Positions 1 to 5,660 are shown, numbered from the stretch's first letter. The stretch is DNA of 13,808 bases from Actinomycetes bacterium (GCA_023392475.1 JAEVZA010000002.1:1-13808), one strand, 5' to 3'. Notes: generated from the sequence alone by a model not told the origin. Translations and numbers: made by a program.

Positions 1-40
1 GAACGGGGGTCATGGCCCCCGTTCTGCGACACAGAACGGG
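1..40. promoter_or_regulatory. Two overlapping GAACGGG inverted repeats
   Basis: GAACGGGGG (1-9) pairs perfectly with CCCCCGTTC (16-24) around a 6-base loop. CCCGTTCTG (18-26) pairs perfectly with CAGAACGGG (32-40) around a 5-base loop. The two hairpins share the middle arm, so they cannot form together. No T-run follows. The element could be the end of an upstream transcript (an actinobacterial terminator without a U-tract) or tandem operator half-sites for the dioxygenase gene that starts at 111. The same half-site recurs at 83-97, which favours the operator reading. Confidence 0.5.
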
Positions 41-77
41 TCTCGGGCGGCGAGCGCGAGGGGCCGGGACGCGGGGT

Positions 78-110
78 GAGCGCCGTTCGGCGAACGGGCA
101 GACTGTGGGG
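78..110 (+). promoter_or_regulatory. Putative promoter/operator of the phosphonate dioxygenase operon
   Basis: This stretch holds a near-perfect dyad, CCGTTCG-g-CGAACGG (83-97), followed by GGCAGACT (97-104) and a G-run that runs into the GTG start at 111. CAGACT keeps the A2 and T6 of the actinobacterial -10 consensus TANNNT and ends 6 bases before the start, which is the right distance for a leaderless mRNA. The words GAGCGCCGTTCG, GGCAGACT and GGGGG recur in the same order ahead of the AtuA gene at 4565 (- strand). The promoter role is inferred. Confidence 0.5.
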
Positions 111-911
111 GTGGCACCCGACCTGACCGTGCACGACGGGCGAGACGACGCCTCCGTCGAGCACTTCCGCACGAACGGCTGGCTCCTCACCGACACGCTC
201 GGCCCGGCGGGCGGCGAGGAGGTCCGCCGGTGGGTCGAGGAGGTGGCCGCCTGGGACGACGCCGGCGGCGACTGGCTGCACCACCGCGAGCTGACCGAGC
301 ACGGTCCCGCGCTCTGCCGGACCGAGAACTTCACGCCCTTCCACGCCGGCCTCCACGACCTGCTGCGCGACGGCGCCATGGTCGAGATCGCCGGCGCCCT
401 CCTCGGCGGGCCGGCGGTCCTCTACAAGGAGAAGATCAACTACAAGCTGCCCGGCGGGGCCGGCTACTCACCGCACCAGGACGCGCCGGCCTACCCGTTC
501 ATCGCCACGCACGTCTCGTGCATGGTCGCGGTCGACGACGCGGACGCGGCGAACGGCTGCCTCGAGGTGGTCTCGGGCGCCCACGCCGAGGTGCTGCCGG
601 TGGACGACGGCGGGTGCATCCGCCCCGACGTCGTGGCGTCGCTCGACTGGGTCGCGGTCCCGGTCCGGGCGGGCCAGACGCTCTGGTTCCACTCCCGCAC
701 CCCGCACCGCAGCGGGCCCAACGCCACCGCGGTCCCCCGCCGGGCGCTCTACCCGACGTACAACGCCCGCTCCGAGGGCGACCTGCGCGACGACTACTAC
801 CGGGAGAAGCTCGAGCAGTTCCGCTCGGGCAGCGGGCGCGCCGACGGGAAGGTGCAGGTGTCGCTCATCGACGACTTCCAGGGCATGCCCGTGCCCGGGG
901 CCGCCACATGA
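111..911 (+). CDS. phnY: PhyH-family Fe(II)/2-oxoglutarate dioxygenase, PhnY/TmpA-like
   Basis: This 266-residue protein belongs to the phytanoyl-CoA dioxygenase superfamily. The double-stranded beta-helix core shows the iron facial triad: H122 and D124 in SPHQDAPAY, and H199 in TPHRSGPN. R210/R211 sits about 11 residues later and would bind 2-oxoglutarate. Such enzymes use O2 and 2-oxoglutarate to hydroxylate a substrate in the cytosol. The next gene overlaps it by four bases (ATGA) and encodes a PhnZ-type C-P cleaving oxygenase. By comparison with PhnY and TmpA, the likely reaction is therefore hydroxylation of the carbon next to phosphorus in an organophosphonate. The exact substrate (2-aminoethylphosphonate, its trimethyl form, methylphosphonate or another) cannot be read from the sequence. 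I chose GTG 111 because the in-frame extension back to ATG 12 is Arg-rich, unlike the family, and runs through the inverted repeats. Confidence 0.85.
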   Translation: MAPDLTVHDGRDDASVEHFRTNGWLLTDTLGPAGGEEVRRWVEEVAAWDDAGGDWLHHRELTEHGPALCRTENFTPFHAGLHDLLRDGAMVEIAGALLGGPAVLYKEKINYKLPGGAGYSPHQDAPAYPFIATHVSCMVAVDDADAANGCLEVVSGAHAEVLPVDDGGCIRPDVVASLDWVAVPVRAGQTLWFHSRTPHRSGPNATAVPRRALYPTYNARSEGDLRDDYYREKLEQFRSGSGRADGKVQVSLIDDFQGMPVPGAAT

Positions 912-1465
912 GCCGCGCCGCATCGGTCGACGAGGTCCTCGACCTCTACCGGACCCACGGGACCGACCGCTACGACGAGGACGTGACCCAGCTCGACCAC
1001 GCGCTGCAGTGCGCGGCGCTCGCCGCCGCGGAGGGCGCGGCCGACGAGCTCGTCGCCGCCGCGCTGCTGCACGACGTGGGCCACCTGCTCCACCTGCGCG
1101 ACGGCGGAGCGGCACCGGGCGCCGACGAGGACGACCTCGACCACGAGTCGCGCGGCGCCCGCTGGCTGTCCGACCTGTACGGCCCGGCCGTCACGTCGCC
1201 CATCGCGCTGCACGTCCGTGCGAAGCGGTACCTGTGCGCCGTCGATCCCGGCGCGGTCGACGCGCTGTCGGACGGCTCGCAGGCCAGCCTCGTGCGCCAG
1301 GGCGGCCCGCTCGACGACGAGGGCGTCGCGTCGTTCCGGGCCAACCCCGGCCACGACGACGCCGTCCGGCTGCGCCGGTGGGACGACGCCGGGAAGGTCG
1401 AGGACCTGGCCGTCGCCCCGCTCGACGACTACGAGTCGCTGCTGCAGGGCGTGCTCGCCCGTTGA
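908..1465 (+). CDS. phnZ: HD-domain mixed-valence di-iron oxygenase, PhnZ-like
   Basis: This 185-residue protein has the size of PhnZ/TmpB proteins. All six expected iron ligands are visible: H31 (QLDHALQ), H55-D56 (LLHDVGH), H79 (DLDHES), H102 (LHVRAKRYL) and D159 (RRWDD). Family signatures AKRYL (K106), LSDGSQ and QGGPLD are also present. PhnZ uses a mixed-valence Fe(II)/Fe(III) pair and O2 to cleave an alpha-hydroxyphosphonate into a carboxylate and phosphate. The start overlaps the dioxygenase stop (ATGA), so the two enzymes are probably made in step and act one after the other. The substrate-gating segment before H31 reads RYDEDVTQLDH. By memory comparison with PhnZ it keeps a Tyr and a Glu, but their spacing is one residue shorter, so substrate choice may differ. 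Family assignment is firm; the substrate is unknown. Confidence 0.88.
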   Translation: MSRAASVDEVLDLYRTHGTDRYDEDVTQLDHALQCAALAAAEGAADELVAAALLHDVGHLLHLRDGGAAPGADEDDLDHESRGARWLSDLYGPAVTSPIALHVRAKRYLCAVDPGAVDALSDGSQASLVRQGGPLDDEGVASFRANPGHDDAVRLRRWDDAGKVEDLAVAPLDDYESLLQGVLAR

Positions 1466-1500
1466 GCGCCCACCTCGACGGCGGCACCGGTGGCGACCGG

Positions 1501-2103
1501 GTGCCCGTGGCGATCTTCGACCTCGACGGCGTGTTCCGGCACTGGAACGACGGAGAGCTCGACGAGGTCGAGGCCGCGTGCGGGCTCGAGCCTCGCACCA
1601 TCATCACGGTCGCCTTCTCGCCCGAGCTCGGGCCGGCTGCCGTCACCGGCCGGCTCTCGTACCGCGAGTGGATGGATGCCATCCGGGACCGGGTCATCGG
1701 CGAGCACGGCGACGCCGTGGTCGGCGCGCTCGACGAGTGGGAGGCGAACGTCGGACTCGTCGACCCCGAGATGCTCGGGCTCCTCCGCGCCGTGCGCGAC
1801 CGGACCACCGCCTCGCTGCTGTCGAACGGCACGACGCGCCTGCGGCGCGACCTGCACGTGCTCGACCTGCTCGACGAGTTCGACGAGATCTTCAACACCG
1901 CGGAGCTCGGCATCGCGAAGCCCGACCCCGACGTGTTCCGCCTCGTCTGCGACCGGCTGGGTGTCGACACCGGTAGCGCGGTGTTCGTCGACGACCTCGA
2001 GGAGAACGTGGCCGGCGCCCGCGAGGCCGGGCTCCGCGCCCACCGGCACGTCGACCGCGCGTCGACGGCCGAGTTCCTCCGCGGCGTCGGCCTCCTCCCC
2101 TGA
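1501..2103 (+). CDS. HAD-superfamily hydrolase (subfamily IA type)
   Basis: This 200-residue protein shows all four HAD motifs: D7 and D9 in FDLDGVF (nucleophile and acid/base), S108 in LLSNGTT, K140 in IAKPDPDVF and D164-D165 in VFVDDLEEN. Residues 15-90 form a small helical cap between motifs I and II, the C1 cap arrangement. Members of this family are usually phosphatases or, less often, dehalogenases. GTG 1501 places motif I at residue 7, typical for the family. An alternative TTG at 1462 would overlap the upstream stop as TTGA and add 13 residues with no family match. The gene follows the PhnZ-like gene closely on the same strand, so co-transcription is likely. A role in phosphonate metabolism, for example on a phosphorylated intermediate, is only a guess. 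It lacks the recognisable cap lysine region of phosphonatase PhnX. Confidence 0.8.
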   Translation: MPVAIFDLDGVFRHWNDGELDEVEAACGLEPRTIITVAFSPELGPAAVTGRLSYREWMDAIRDRVIGEHGDAVVGALDEWEANVGLVDPEMLGLLRAVRDRTTASLLSNGTTRLRRDLHVLDLLDEFDEIFNTAELGIAKPDPDVFRLVCDRLGVDTGSAVFVDDLEENVAGAREAGLRAHRHVDRASTAEFLRGVGLLP

Positions 2104-2150
2104 CCGCCGCTCGCCCCCTCCGCGAGCCCGCCCCGACGCCGACCCCCGCC

Positions 2151-2198
2151 GCTTTGTCCGCGCTTTTCGTCGTCTCACGACGGAAAGCACTGGGAAAG
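2151..2198. terminator. Convergent-gene hairpin, probable bidirectional terminator
   Basis: GCTTTTCGTCGT (2162-2173) pairs with ACGACGGAAAGC (2177-2188) around the loop CTC, giving 12 pairs with one G-U wobble. Outside it, GCTTT (2151-2155) pairs with AAAGC (2194-2198) to extend the stem imperfectly. The element lies between the stops of two convergent genes (2103 and 2253) and is noticeably richer in A/T than its surroundings, as expected for a shared terminator. The rest of the 149-base gap shows nothing else recognisable. Confidence 0.65.
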
Positions 2199-2252
2199 CT
2201 GGTTGGGGGCGCCGGGGAAGGGCCGGCGAGCGCGGTGGGTGACGACGGCGGG

Positions 2253-2633
2253 TCAGGCGATCGGGGTGCGATCGACCGGGGCGCGCTCCCCGCGGCGGGA
2301 GGCCGCGGCGACCTCGTCGGGCACCTCGACGCGCAGCCGCAGCAGCGCGCCGCCGAGGGTCTTGCCGAGGTTGTCGCTGCGGAGCGACCGCGGGCCACCC
2401 CCACCGAGTGCGTCGTGCAGCACGAACTTGAGCGCCCAGACGTTGGGCACCTCGTAGCGCTCGACCTCGCCGCGGACGAGGTCGCCGAAGTGCGCCCGCA
2501 CCGCCTCGACGGTGACGGCGTCGACGATGGCCCGGTAGGCCGCCTCGTCGTCCGCGAAGAGCGTCAGGTCGGACAGGTCGCCCTTGTCACCGGACCGCAC
2601 CCCGACGAGGTCACGCAGCTGGATCAGCGCCAC
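2253..2633 (-). CDS. AtuA-like small protein (AtuA C-terminal ferredoxin-fold domain)
   Basis: This 126-residue protein matches the short domain that normally follows or is fused to the C-terminus of AtuA/DUF1446 proteins. It has the signature RSGDKGD at residues 13-19, the stretch AHFGDLVRGEVERYEVPNV, and the motif HDALGGGGPRSLR near residue 75. The last 20 or so residues are Arg/Pro-rich and variable. In other genomes the partner domain lies next door; here the large AtuA protein starts at 4565 on the same strand, beyond a phosphatase gene on the opposite strand. The biochemical activity of the family is unsettled; P. aeruginosa atu genes are needed for growth on acyclic terpenes. The GTG start at 2633 is supported by TAGGAT eight bases upstream with no ribosome-binding site, which suggests a leaderless mRNA. 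Confidence 0.85.
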   Translation of the reverse strand: MALIQLRDLVGVRSGDKGDLSDLTLFADDEAAYRAIVDAVTVEAVRAHFGDLVRGEVERYEVPNVWALKFVLHDALGGGGPRSLRSDNLGKTLGGALLRLRVEVPDEVAAASRRGERAPVDRTPIA

Positions 2634-2641
2634 GGCGACCG

Positions 2642-2647
2642 ATCCTA
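2642..2647 (-). promoter_or_regulatory. -10 element TAGGAT of the AtuA-like small gene
   Basis: Read on the minus strand this is TAGGAT, a match to the actinobacterial TANNNT consensus. It ends 8 bases before the GTG start at 2633, so transcription should begin at or next to the start codon (leaderless). No clear -35 hexamer is visible. It is back to back with the TAGGTT element at 2687. Confidence 0.6.
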
Positions 2648-2686
2648 TTGGCGACCCGGGCGCGCGCCGGCGACCTCCGGCTTGGC

Positions 2687-2692
2687 TAGGTT
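2687..2692 (+). promoter_or_regulatory. -10 element TAGGTT of the histidine phosphatase gene
   Basis: TAGGTT matches TANNNT and ends 9 bases before ATG 2702. No Shine-Dalgarno sequence is present in the 9 bases, so the mRNA is probably leaderless. The 39 bases separating it from the divergent TAGGAT element contain two of three direct GGCGACC repeats. Confidence 0.6.
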
Positions 2693-2701
2693 GACGGGTC
2701 C

Positions 2702-3166
2702 ATGACCGTGTACCTGGTCCGCCACGCTTCGGCCGGTGTGCGCGACGACCGCGACCCGGCGGACCACGACCGGCCGCTGGACGCGACCGGTCACCTCCAG
2801 GCCGAGAAGCTGGCGGACTGGCTCCGCCACGAGCCGATCACGCGGATCCTCTCCAGCCCGTACGAGCGGTGCCGCCAGACGGTCGAGCGGCTGTCCAAGC
2901 TCCTCGGCGTGCCGGTCGAGGTGGACGACCGCCTCGCGGAGGGCGCGCCGGTCGAGCGGTCGTGGGACCTGGTGACGTCGCTGGCCGACGGCACGGCGGT
3001 GCTGTGCAGCCACGGCGACGTGATCCCCGACCTCGTGCGCCGGGCGCAACTCCGGGGCATGCACGTGCCCGGCAAGAGCGGGTGCGCGAAGGGCTCGGTG
3101 TGGTCGCTGCAGCACTGGGACGGCGACGAGTTCGCCACCGGCGTCTACACGCCCGTGACCGGCTGA
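2702..3166 (+). CDS. Histidine phosphatase family protein (SixA-like)
   Basis: This 154-residue protein is a compact single-domain member of the phosphoglycerate-mutase/histidine-phosphatase superfamily. The catalytic set is complete: R7-H8 in LVRHASAG (phosphohistidine nucleophile), R56 in SSPYERCRQT, E80 in RLAEGAP as proton donor, and H104 in LCSHGDVIPDL. The length is that of SixA and of the phosphatase half of mycobacterial MutT1-type proteins, but no Nudix half is fused to it. Substrates in this family range from phosphohistidine proteins to small phosphate esters, and none can be picked here. It is a single gene, divergent from the AtuA-like small gene and lying between the two AtuA components. 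The ATG start follows directly from motif I position and the TAGGTT element. Confidence 0.85.
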   Translation: MTVYLVRHASAGVRDDRDPADHDRPLDATGHLQAEKLADWLRHEPITRILSSPYERCRQTVERLSKLLGVPVEVDDRLAEGAPVERSWDLVTSLADGTAVLCSHGDVIPDLVRRAQLRGMHVPGKSGCAKGSVWSLQHWDGDEFATGVYTPVTG

Positions 3167-3206
3167 CCCGACGACGCCGGGGAGCGACACACCGCGCGAT
3201 GCCGAG

Positions 3207-3225
3207 CGCCCGCGCGCGTCGGGCG
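3207..3225. terminator. Short hairpin between convergent phosphatase and AtuA genes
   Basis: CGCCCG (3207-3212) pairs with CGGGCG (3220-3225) around a 7-base GC loop, in the 64-base gap between the stop codons of two converging genes. There is no T-run on either strand. It may terminate both transcripts, but six-pair GC hairpins are common at this base composition. Confidence 0.3.
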
Positions 3226-3230
3226 GACGG

Positions 3231-4565
3231 TCAGACCTCCTCGACCGCCACGCGCACCCCCGCGTCGACCAACCCGCGGTCGACGGCGAGGGCGTCGAGC
3301 GACAGGACCTGCGTCGGCCCGGTGTCACGCCCCCGCCCGAAGGGGCTGACCATCGGCGGACCGCCGAGGCCGAGCAGCCCGATCTCCCGACCGAGCCGCG
3401 CCGCCTCCGGCTTGTCCGCGCAGCGCCACACGAGGCGGCCGAGCACCTCGGGCGGCTCGAGGCCGGCCGCCGCGAGGGCGTCCACGTCGACGGTCGGGCC
3501 GCCGAACGCGTCGACGCCGAAGTACTCCTCGTGCCACTCGAGCACCTGGACGCCGAGGTCCTCGGCGCGCCGTCGCAGGTAGCGCGCCGCGGCGCGGGCC
3601 TTCGCCTCGGCGTCGGGCCAGCCGTACGCGGTCCGCGCCTCCCCGCTGTAGCCGGCCGGCGTGCACACGAGGCCCTTGTACGTCACCGGCGCCGGCCGAC
3701 CACGCACGTCGGAGACGGCCACGCGGTCGTCGCCGAGGTCCGAGAGCCGCACCGACGTGAAGTCCGCGGTGACGTCGGGGTTGAGGTACGCCGCGGGGTC
3801 GTGCACCTCGTACAGGAGCTGCTCCCGGACGGTGTCGAACGTGACGGCGCCGCCGGTGCCCGGCGGCTTGGTGATCACGGCGGTGCCGTCGGCGGAGCAC
3901 TCGGCGATCGGGAAGCCCGGGTGCGTGAAGTCGCCGTGGGTCCACCAGCGCCCCGAGTGGTTGCCGCCCGTGACCTGCGCGGAGCACTCGAGCAGGTGCC
4001 CGACCGTCACCCCGGCGGCCAGGCGGTCCCAGTCGTCCCACGACCAGCCGAGCTCGTGCACCAGCGGCGCGAGGAACAGGGAGGCGTCGGCGACCCGCCC
4101 GGTGATCACGACGTGCGCGCCCGCCTCGAGCGCCTCCACGATCGGGCGGGCGCCGAGGTACGCGGCGGCGAACAGGGTGTCGGCCGGGAGCTCGAGCTCC
4201 TCGGCGTGGGGGCGGAGGTCGTCGCCGACCACGGTCGCGACGCGCAGGCCGGTGGCCCCCTGCGCCCGGAGCCCCTCGACCACGGCCCGACCCGCCGCGA
4301 CGGGGTTGATGCCGCCGGCGTTGGTGATGAACCTCGTGCGGCCGGCGACGACGTCGGGCAGGGCTTCGGCCACGTACAGCGGGAGGTCGCGGGTGTAGCC
4401 GAGGGACTCGTCGCGCTGGCGGTCCTTCTGGAGGATGGCGAGGGTCAGCTCGGCGAGCGCCTCGCACACGAGGTAGTCGACGCCCGCCTCGAGCAGCGGC
4501 CCGACGCCCGCGTGGCCGTCGCCGTAGAACCCCTGGCCGCCGCCGATCCGGACCTCCGTGCCCAT
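3231..4565 (-). CDS. atuA: AtuA family protein (DUF1446, acyclic terpene utilization type)
   Basis: This 444-residue protein covers the whole large AtuA domain. Visible signatures are the glycine-rich N-terminus IGGGQGFYGDGHAG (7-20), TNAGGINP (81-88), ITGRVADASLFLAPL (154-168), HLLECSAQVTGGNHSG (190-205) and TKPPGTGGAV (232-241). Longer family members carry an extra C-terminal domain; here that domain is a separate protein encoded at 2253-2633. In Pseudomonas, AtuA belongs to the citronellol/geraniol catabolic cluster and its reaction is not established. No other atu genes (carboxylase, acyl-CoA dehydrogenase) are in this window, so terpene use is not supported by context. ATG 4565 gives the family N-terminus. 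Upstream lies GGCAGACT plus a G-run, shared with the dioxygenase promoter region at 78-113. A much longer in-frame extension to 5594 is a shadow of the lipoprotein gene. Confidence 0.88.
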   Translation of the reverse strand: MGTEVRIGGGQGFYGDGHAGVGPLLEAGVDYLVCEALAELTLAILQKDRQRDESLGYTRDLPLYVAEALPDVVAGRTRFITNAGGINPVAAGRAVVEGLRAQGATGLRVATVVGDDLRPHAEELELPADTLFAAAYLGARPIVEALEAGAHVVITGRVADASLFLAPLVHELGWSWDDWDRLAAGVTVGHLLECSAQVTGGNHSGRWWTHGDFTHPGFPIAECSADGTAVITKPPGTGGAVTFDTVREQLLYEVHDPAAYLNPDVTADFTSVRLSDLGDDRVAVSDVRGRPAPVTYKGLVCTPAGYSGEARTAYGWPDAEAKARAAARYLRRRAEDLGVQVLEWHEEYFGVDAFGGPTVDVDALAAAGLEPPEVLGRLVWRCADKPEAARLGREIGLLGLGGPPMVSPFGRGRDTGPTQVLSLDALAVDRGLVDAGVRVAVEEV

Positions 4566-4592
4566 CCCCCGGAGTCTGCCCGAACGGCGCTC
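4566..4592 (-). promoter_or_regulatory. Putative atuA promoter sharing a block with the phosphonate operon
   Basis: Reading toward the gene, GAGCGCCGTTCG (4592-4581) is followed directly by GGCAGACT (4580-4573), two unmatched bases, GGGGG and the ATG. The first 12 bases, the next 8 and the G-run are identical to 78-111 on the plus strand. That copy has 7 extra bases between the first two words, which create its dyad. CAGACT ends 7 bases before the ATG, consistent with a degenerate -10 and a leaderless start. Confidence 0.5.
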
Positions 4593-4674
4593 GGCGACGG
4601 TGGCCCGATGAGCACGCACCGCGCGATCGGGACCACGGAGTGACGCCGGGCACCCCCTCGAGCGCTGCGCCCGG

Positions 4675-4680
4675 TAGGGT
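4675..4680 (+). promoter_or_regulatory. -10 element TAGGGT of the lipoprotein gene
   Basis: TAGGGT matches TANNNT and is the same hexamer family as the elements at 2642, 2687 and 6883. Here, unlike those, about 45 bases of leader separate the expected transcription start from ATG 4734, and a Shine-Dalgarno sequence is present. No -35 hexamer is obvious. Confidence 0.55.
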
Positions 4681-4722
4681 TCCGGGCGACCTGGTCGGGG
4701 GACCGGGTCGTGGTCTGGTTCT

Positions 4723-4729
4723 GGGAGGG
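4723..4729 (+). promoter_or_regulatory. Ribosome-binding site of the lipoprotein gene
   Basis: GGGAGGG lies 4 bases before ATG 4734. It fixes the start there instead of the in-frame GTG at 4710, which would put eight extra residues (including two Trp) in front of the signal peptide. Confidence 0.65.
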
Positions 4730-4733
4730 AAAC

Positions 4734-5597
4734 ATGCGCAAGGTCTCCTCGATCGGCGCGCTGCTCGTCGTCACGGCGATGCTCGCCGCCGCCTGCACCG
4801 TGGGTGGCCCGGCCCCCACGGACTGGAAGGTCAAGCCCGTCTCGATCCAGGTCGTGAAGGACGAGGACCGCGACGGCGGCGACGAGCCGTACGTCATCCA
4901 GCTCGGCTTCCGCTCGAAGCTCGGCGTGGCGAACTCCTCGTCCGCGGCGCTCAGCTCGCAGTGCTACACGCACGGTCTCCCGGCGAACAACGCCGCGCCC
5001 ATGGGCAGCACGATCGCCATCCCGGCCGGCAAGGCCGACGTGTCGTTCCCGCAGGCCCAGAACCTGGACATCGGCGACGTCCTCCTGAAGACGGCGCCGC
5101 TCGAGATCTTCGGCACGCTCACCTTCGTCATGGAGCGCGACGGCATCTTCGCCGACGGCTGCGCGATCAGCGACGCCCTGAAGTCGGCGCTCGTCGGCGT
5201 GCTGCGCGACGCCCTCAACCTGCTGATCGCCGCCTCGCCGGTGCCGCCCACGCAGGAGCAGCTGATCAACCTGATCGTCAGCCACCTCGGCGACTTCCTG
5301 TCGTCGGTCGGCAGCATCATCGGGTCGATCATCGAGGGCCTCGGCAACCCCGACGACATCATGGGCGTCGGCGTCCAGATCCTGTTGCCGACCGCCGGTG
5401 CGTTCACCGACCTGCTGAACACCGCGTTCGCGATCGGCGGCCTCTTCGAGCCGGGGCTCGAGCACGGGTTCATCCCCGTGGACGGGCTGCCCAACACGGT
5501 GAAGATCAAGGTCGGGTCGCTCATCCCGTCCACGGCGACGTTCGACTTCGACGGTCCGACGGGTCACTACATCTACAACGACGTCATCAGCCACTGA
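4734..5597 (+). CDS. Putative lipoprotein of unknown function
   Basis: The 287-residue product begins with a lipoprotein signal peptide: R2-K3, a hydrophobic stretch 7-19 and a lipobox ending AAAC, with C21 as the lipidated residue. The mature protein should therefore be anchored outside the cytoplasmic membrane. After a short linker comes an acidic segment KDEDRDGGDEPY (42-53), which might bind a metal. A beta-rich part contains C77 and C143, possibly a disulfide. Residues 145-240 are long hydrophobic or amphipathic helices rich in Leu/Ile/Gly. The C-terminus is again beta-like and ends in YIYNDVISH. I do not recognise the family. The gene stands alone between divergent atuA and the convergent oxidoreductase gene, with its own promoter and ribosome-binding site. 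Reality of the gene is well supported; function is unknown. Confidence 0.75.
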   Translation: MRKVSSIGALLVVTAMLAAACTVGGPAPTDWKVKPVSIQVVKDEDRDGGDEPYVIQLGFRSKLGVANSSSAALSSQCYTHGLPANNAAPMGSTIAIPAGKADVSFPQAQNLDIGDVLLKTAPLEIFGTLTFVMERDGIFADGCAISDALKSALVGVLRDALNLLIAASPVPPTQEQLINLIVSHLGDFLSSVGSIIGSIIEGLGNPDDIMGVGVQILLPTAGAFTDLLNTAFAIGGLFEPGLEHGFIPVDGLPNTVKIKVGSLIPSTATFDFDGPTGHYIYNDVISH

Positions 5598-5607
5598 CGA
5601 CGTCGAC

Positions 5608-5660
5608 CGCCCGCCCGCCCGGCGGCCGGCCCCTCGGGGGTCAGCCGCCGGCGGCGGGCG
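5608..5660. terminator. Nested GC hairpins between convergent genes
   Basis: GGCGGC (5621-5626) pairs with GCCGCC (5644-5649) and encloses a small CCC/GGG hairpin (5630-5638). Outside these, CGCCCGCC (5608-5615) can pair with GGCGGGCG (5653-5660). The structure spans the 43-base gap between the lipoprotein stop and the converging oxidoreductase stop, so it could end both transcripts. It lacks a T-run, and part of it is coding, so confidence is modest. Confidence 0.4.

Noticed and set aside
12..110. N-terminal extension of the dioxygenase from ATG 12
   Set aside because: The added 33 residues are Arg/Gly-rich, unlike the family, and the DNA consists of inverted repeats and the putative promoter. 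GTG 111 with a well-placed upstream element is preferred.
230..907. Open frame in front of the PhnZ-like gene
   Set aside because: It lies in another frame of the dioxygenase gene, is Arg/Pro-rich and joins the real gene only because there is no stop. The real start is ATG 908.
1501..2103. Idea that the HAD protein is phosphonoacetaldehyde hydrolase (PhnX)
   Set aside because: Motifs I-IV are those of general HAD-IA enzymes, and the cap region and length do not show the PhnX lysine-containing segment. The PhnY/PhnZ route also does not make phosphonoacetaldehyde.
4566..5594. Long in-frame extension upstream of AtuA on the minus strand
   Set aside because: It is antisense to the lipoprotein gene, with composition typical of a shadow frame (Asp/Arg/Val-rich, no motif). 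The family N-terminus begins at 4565.
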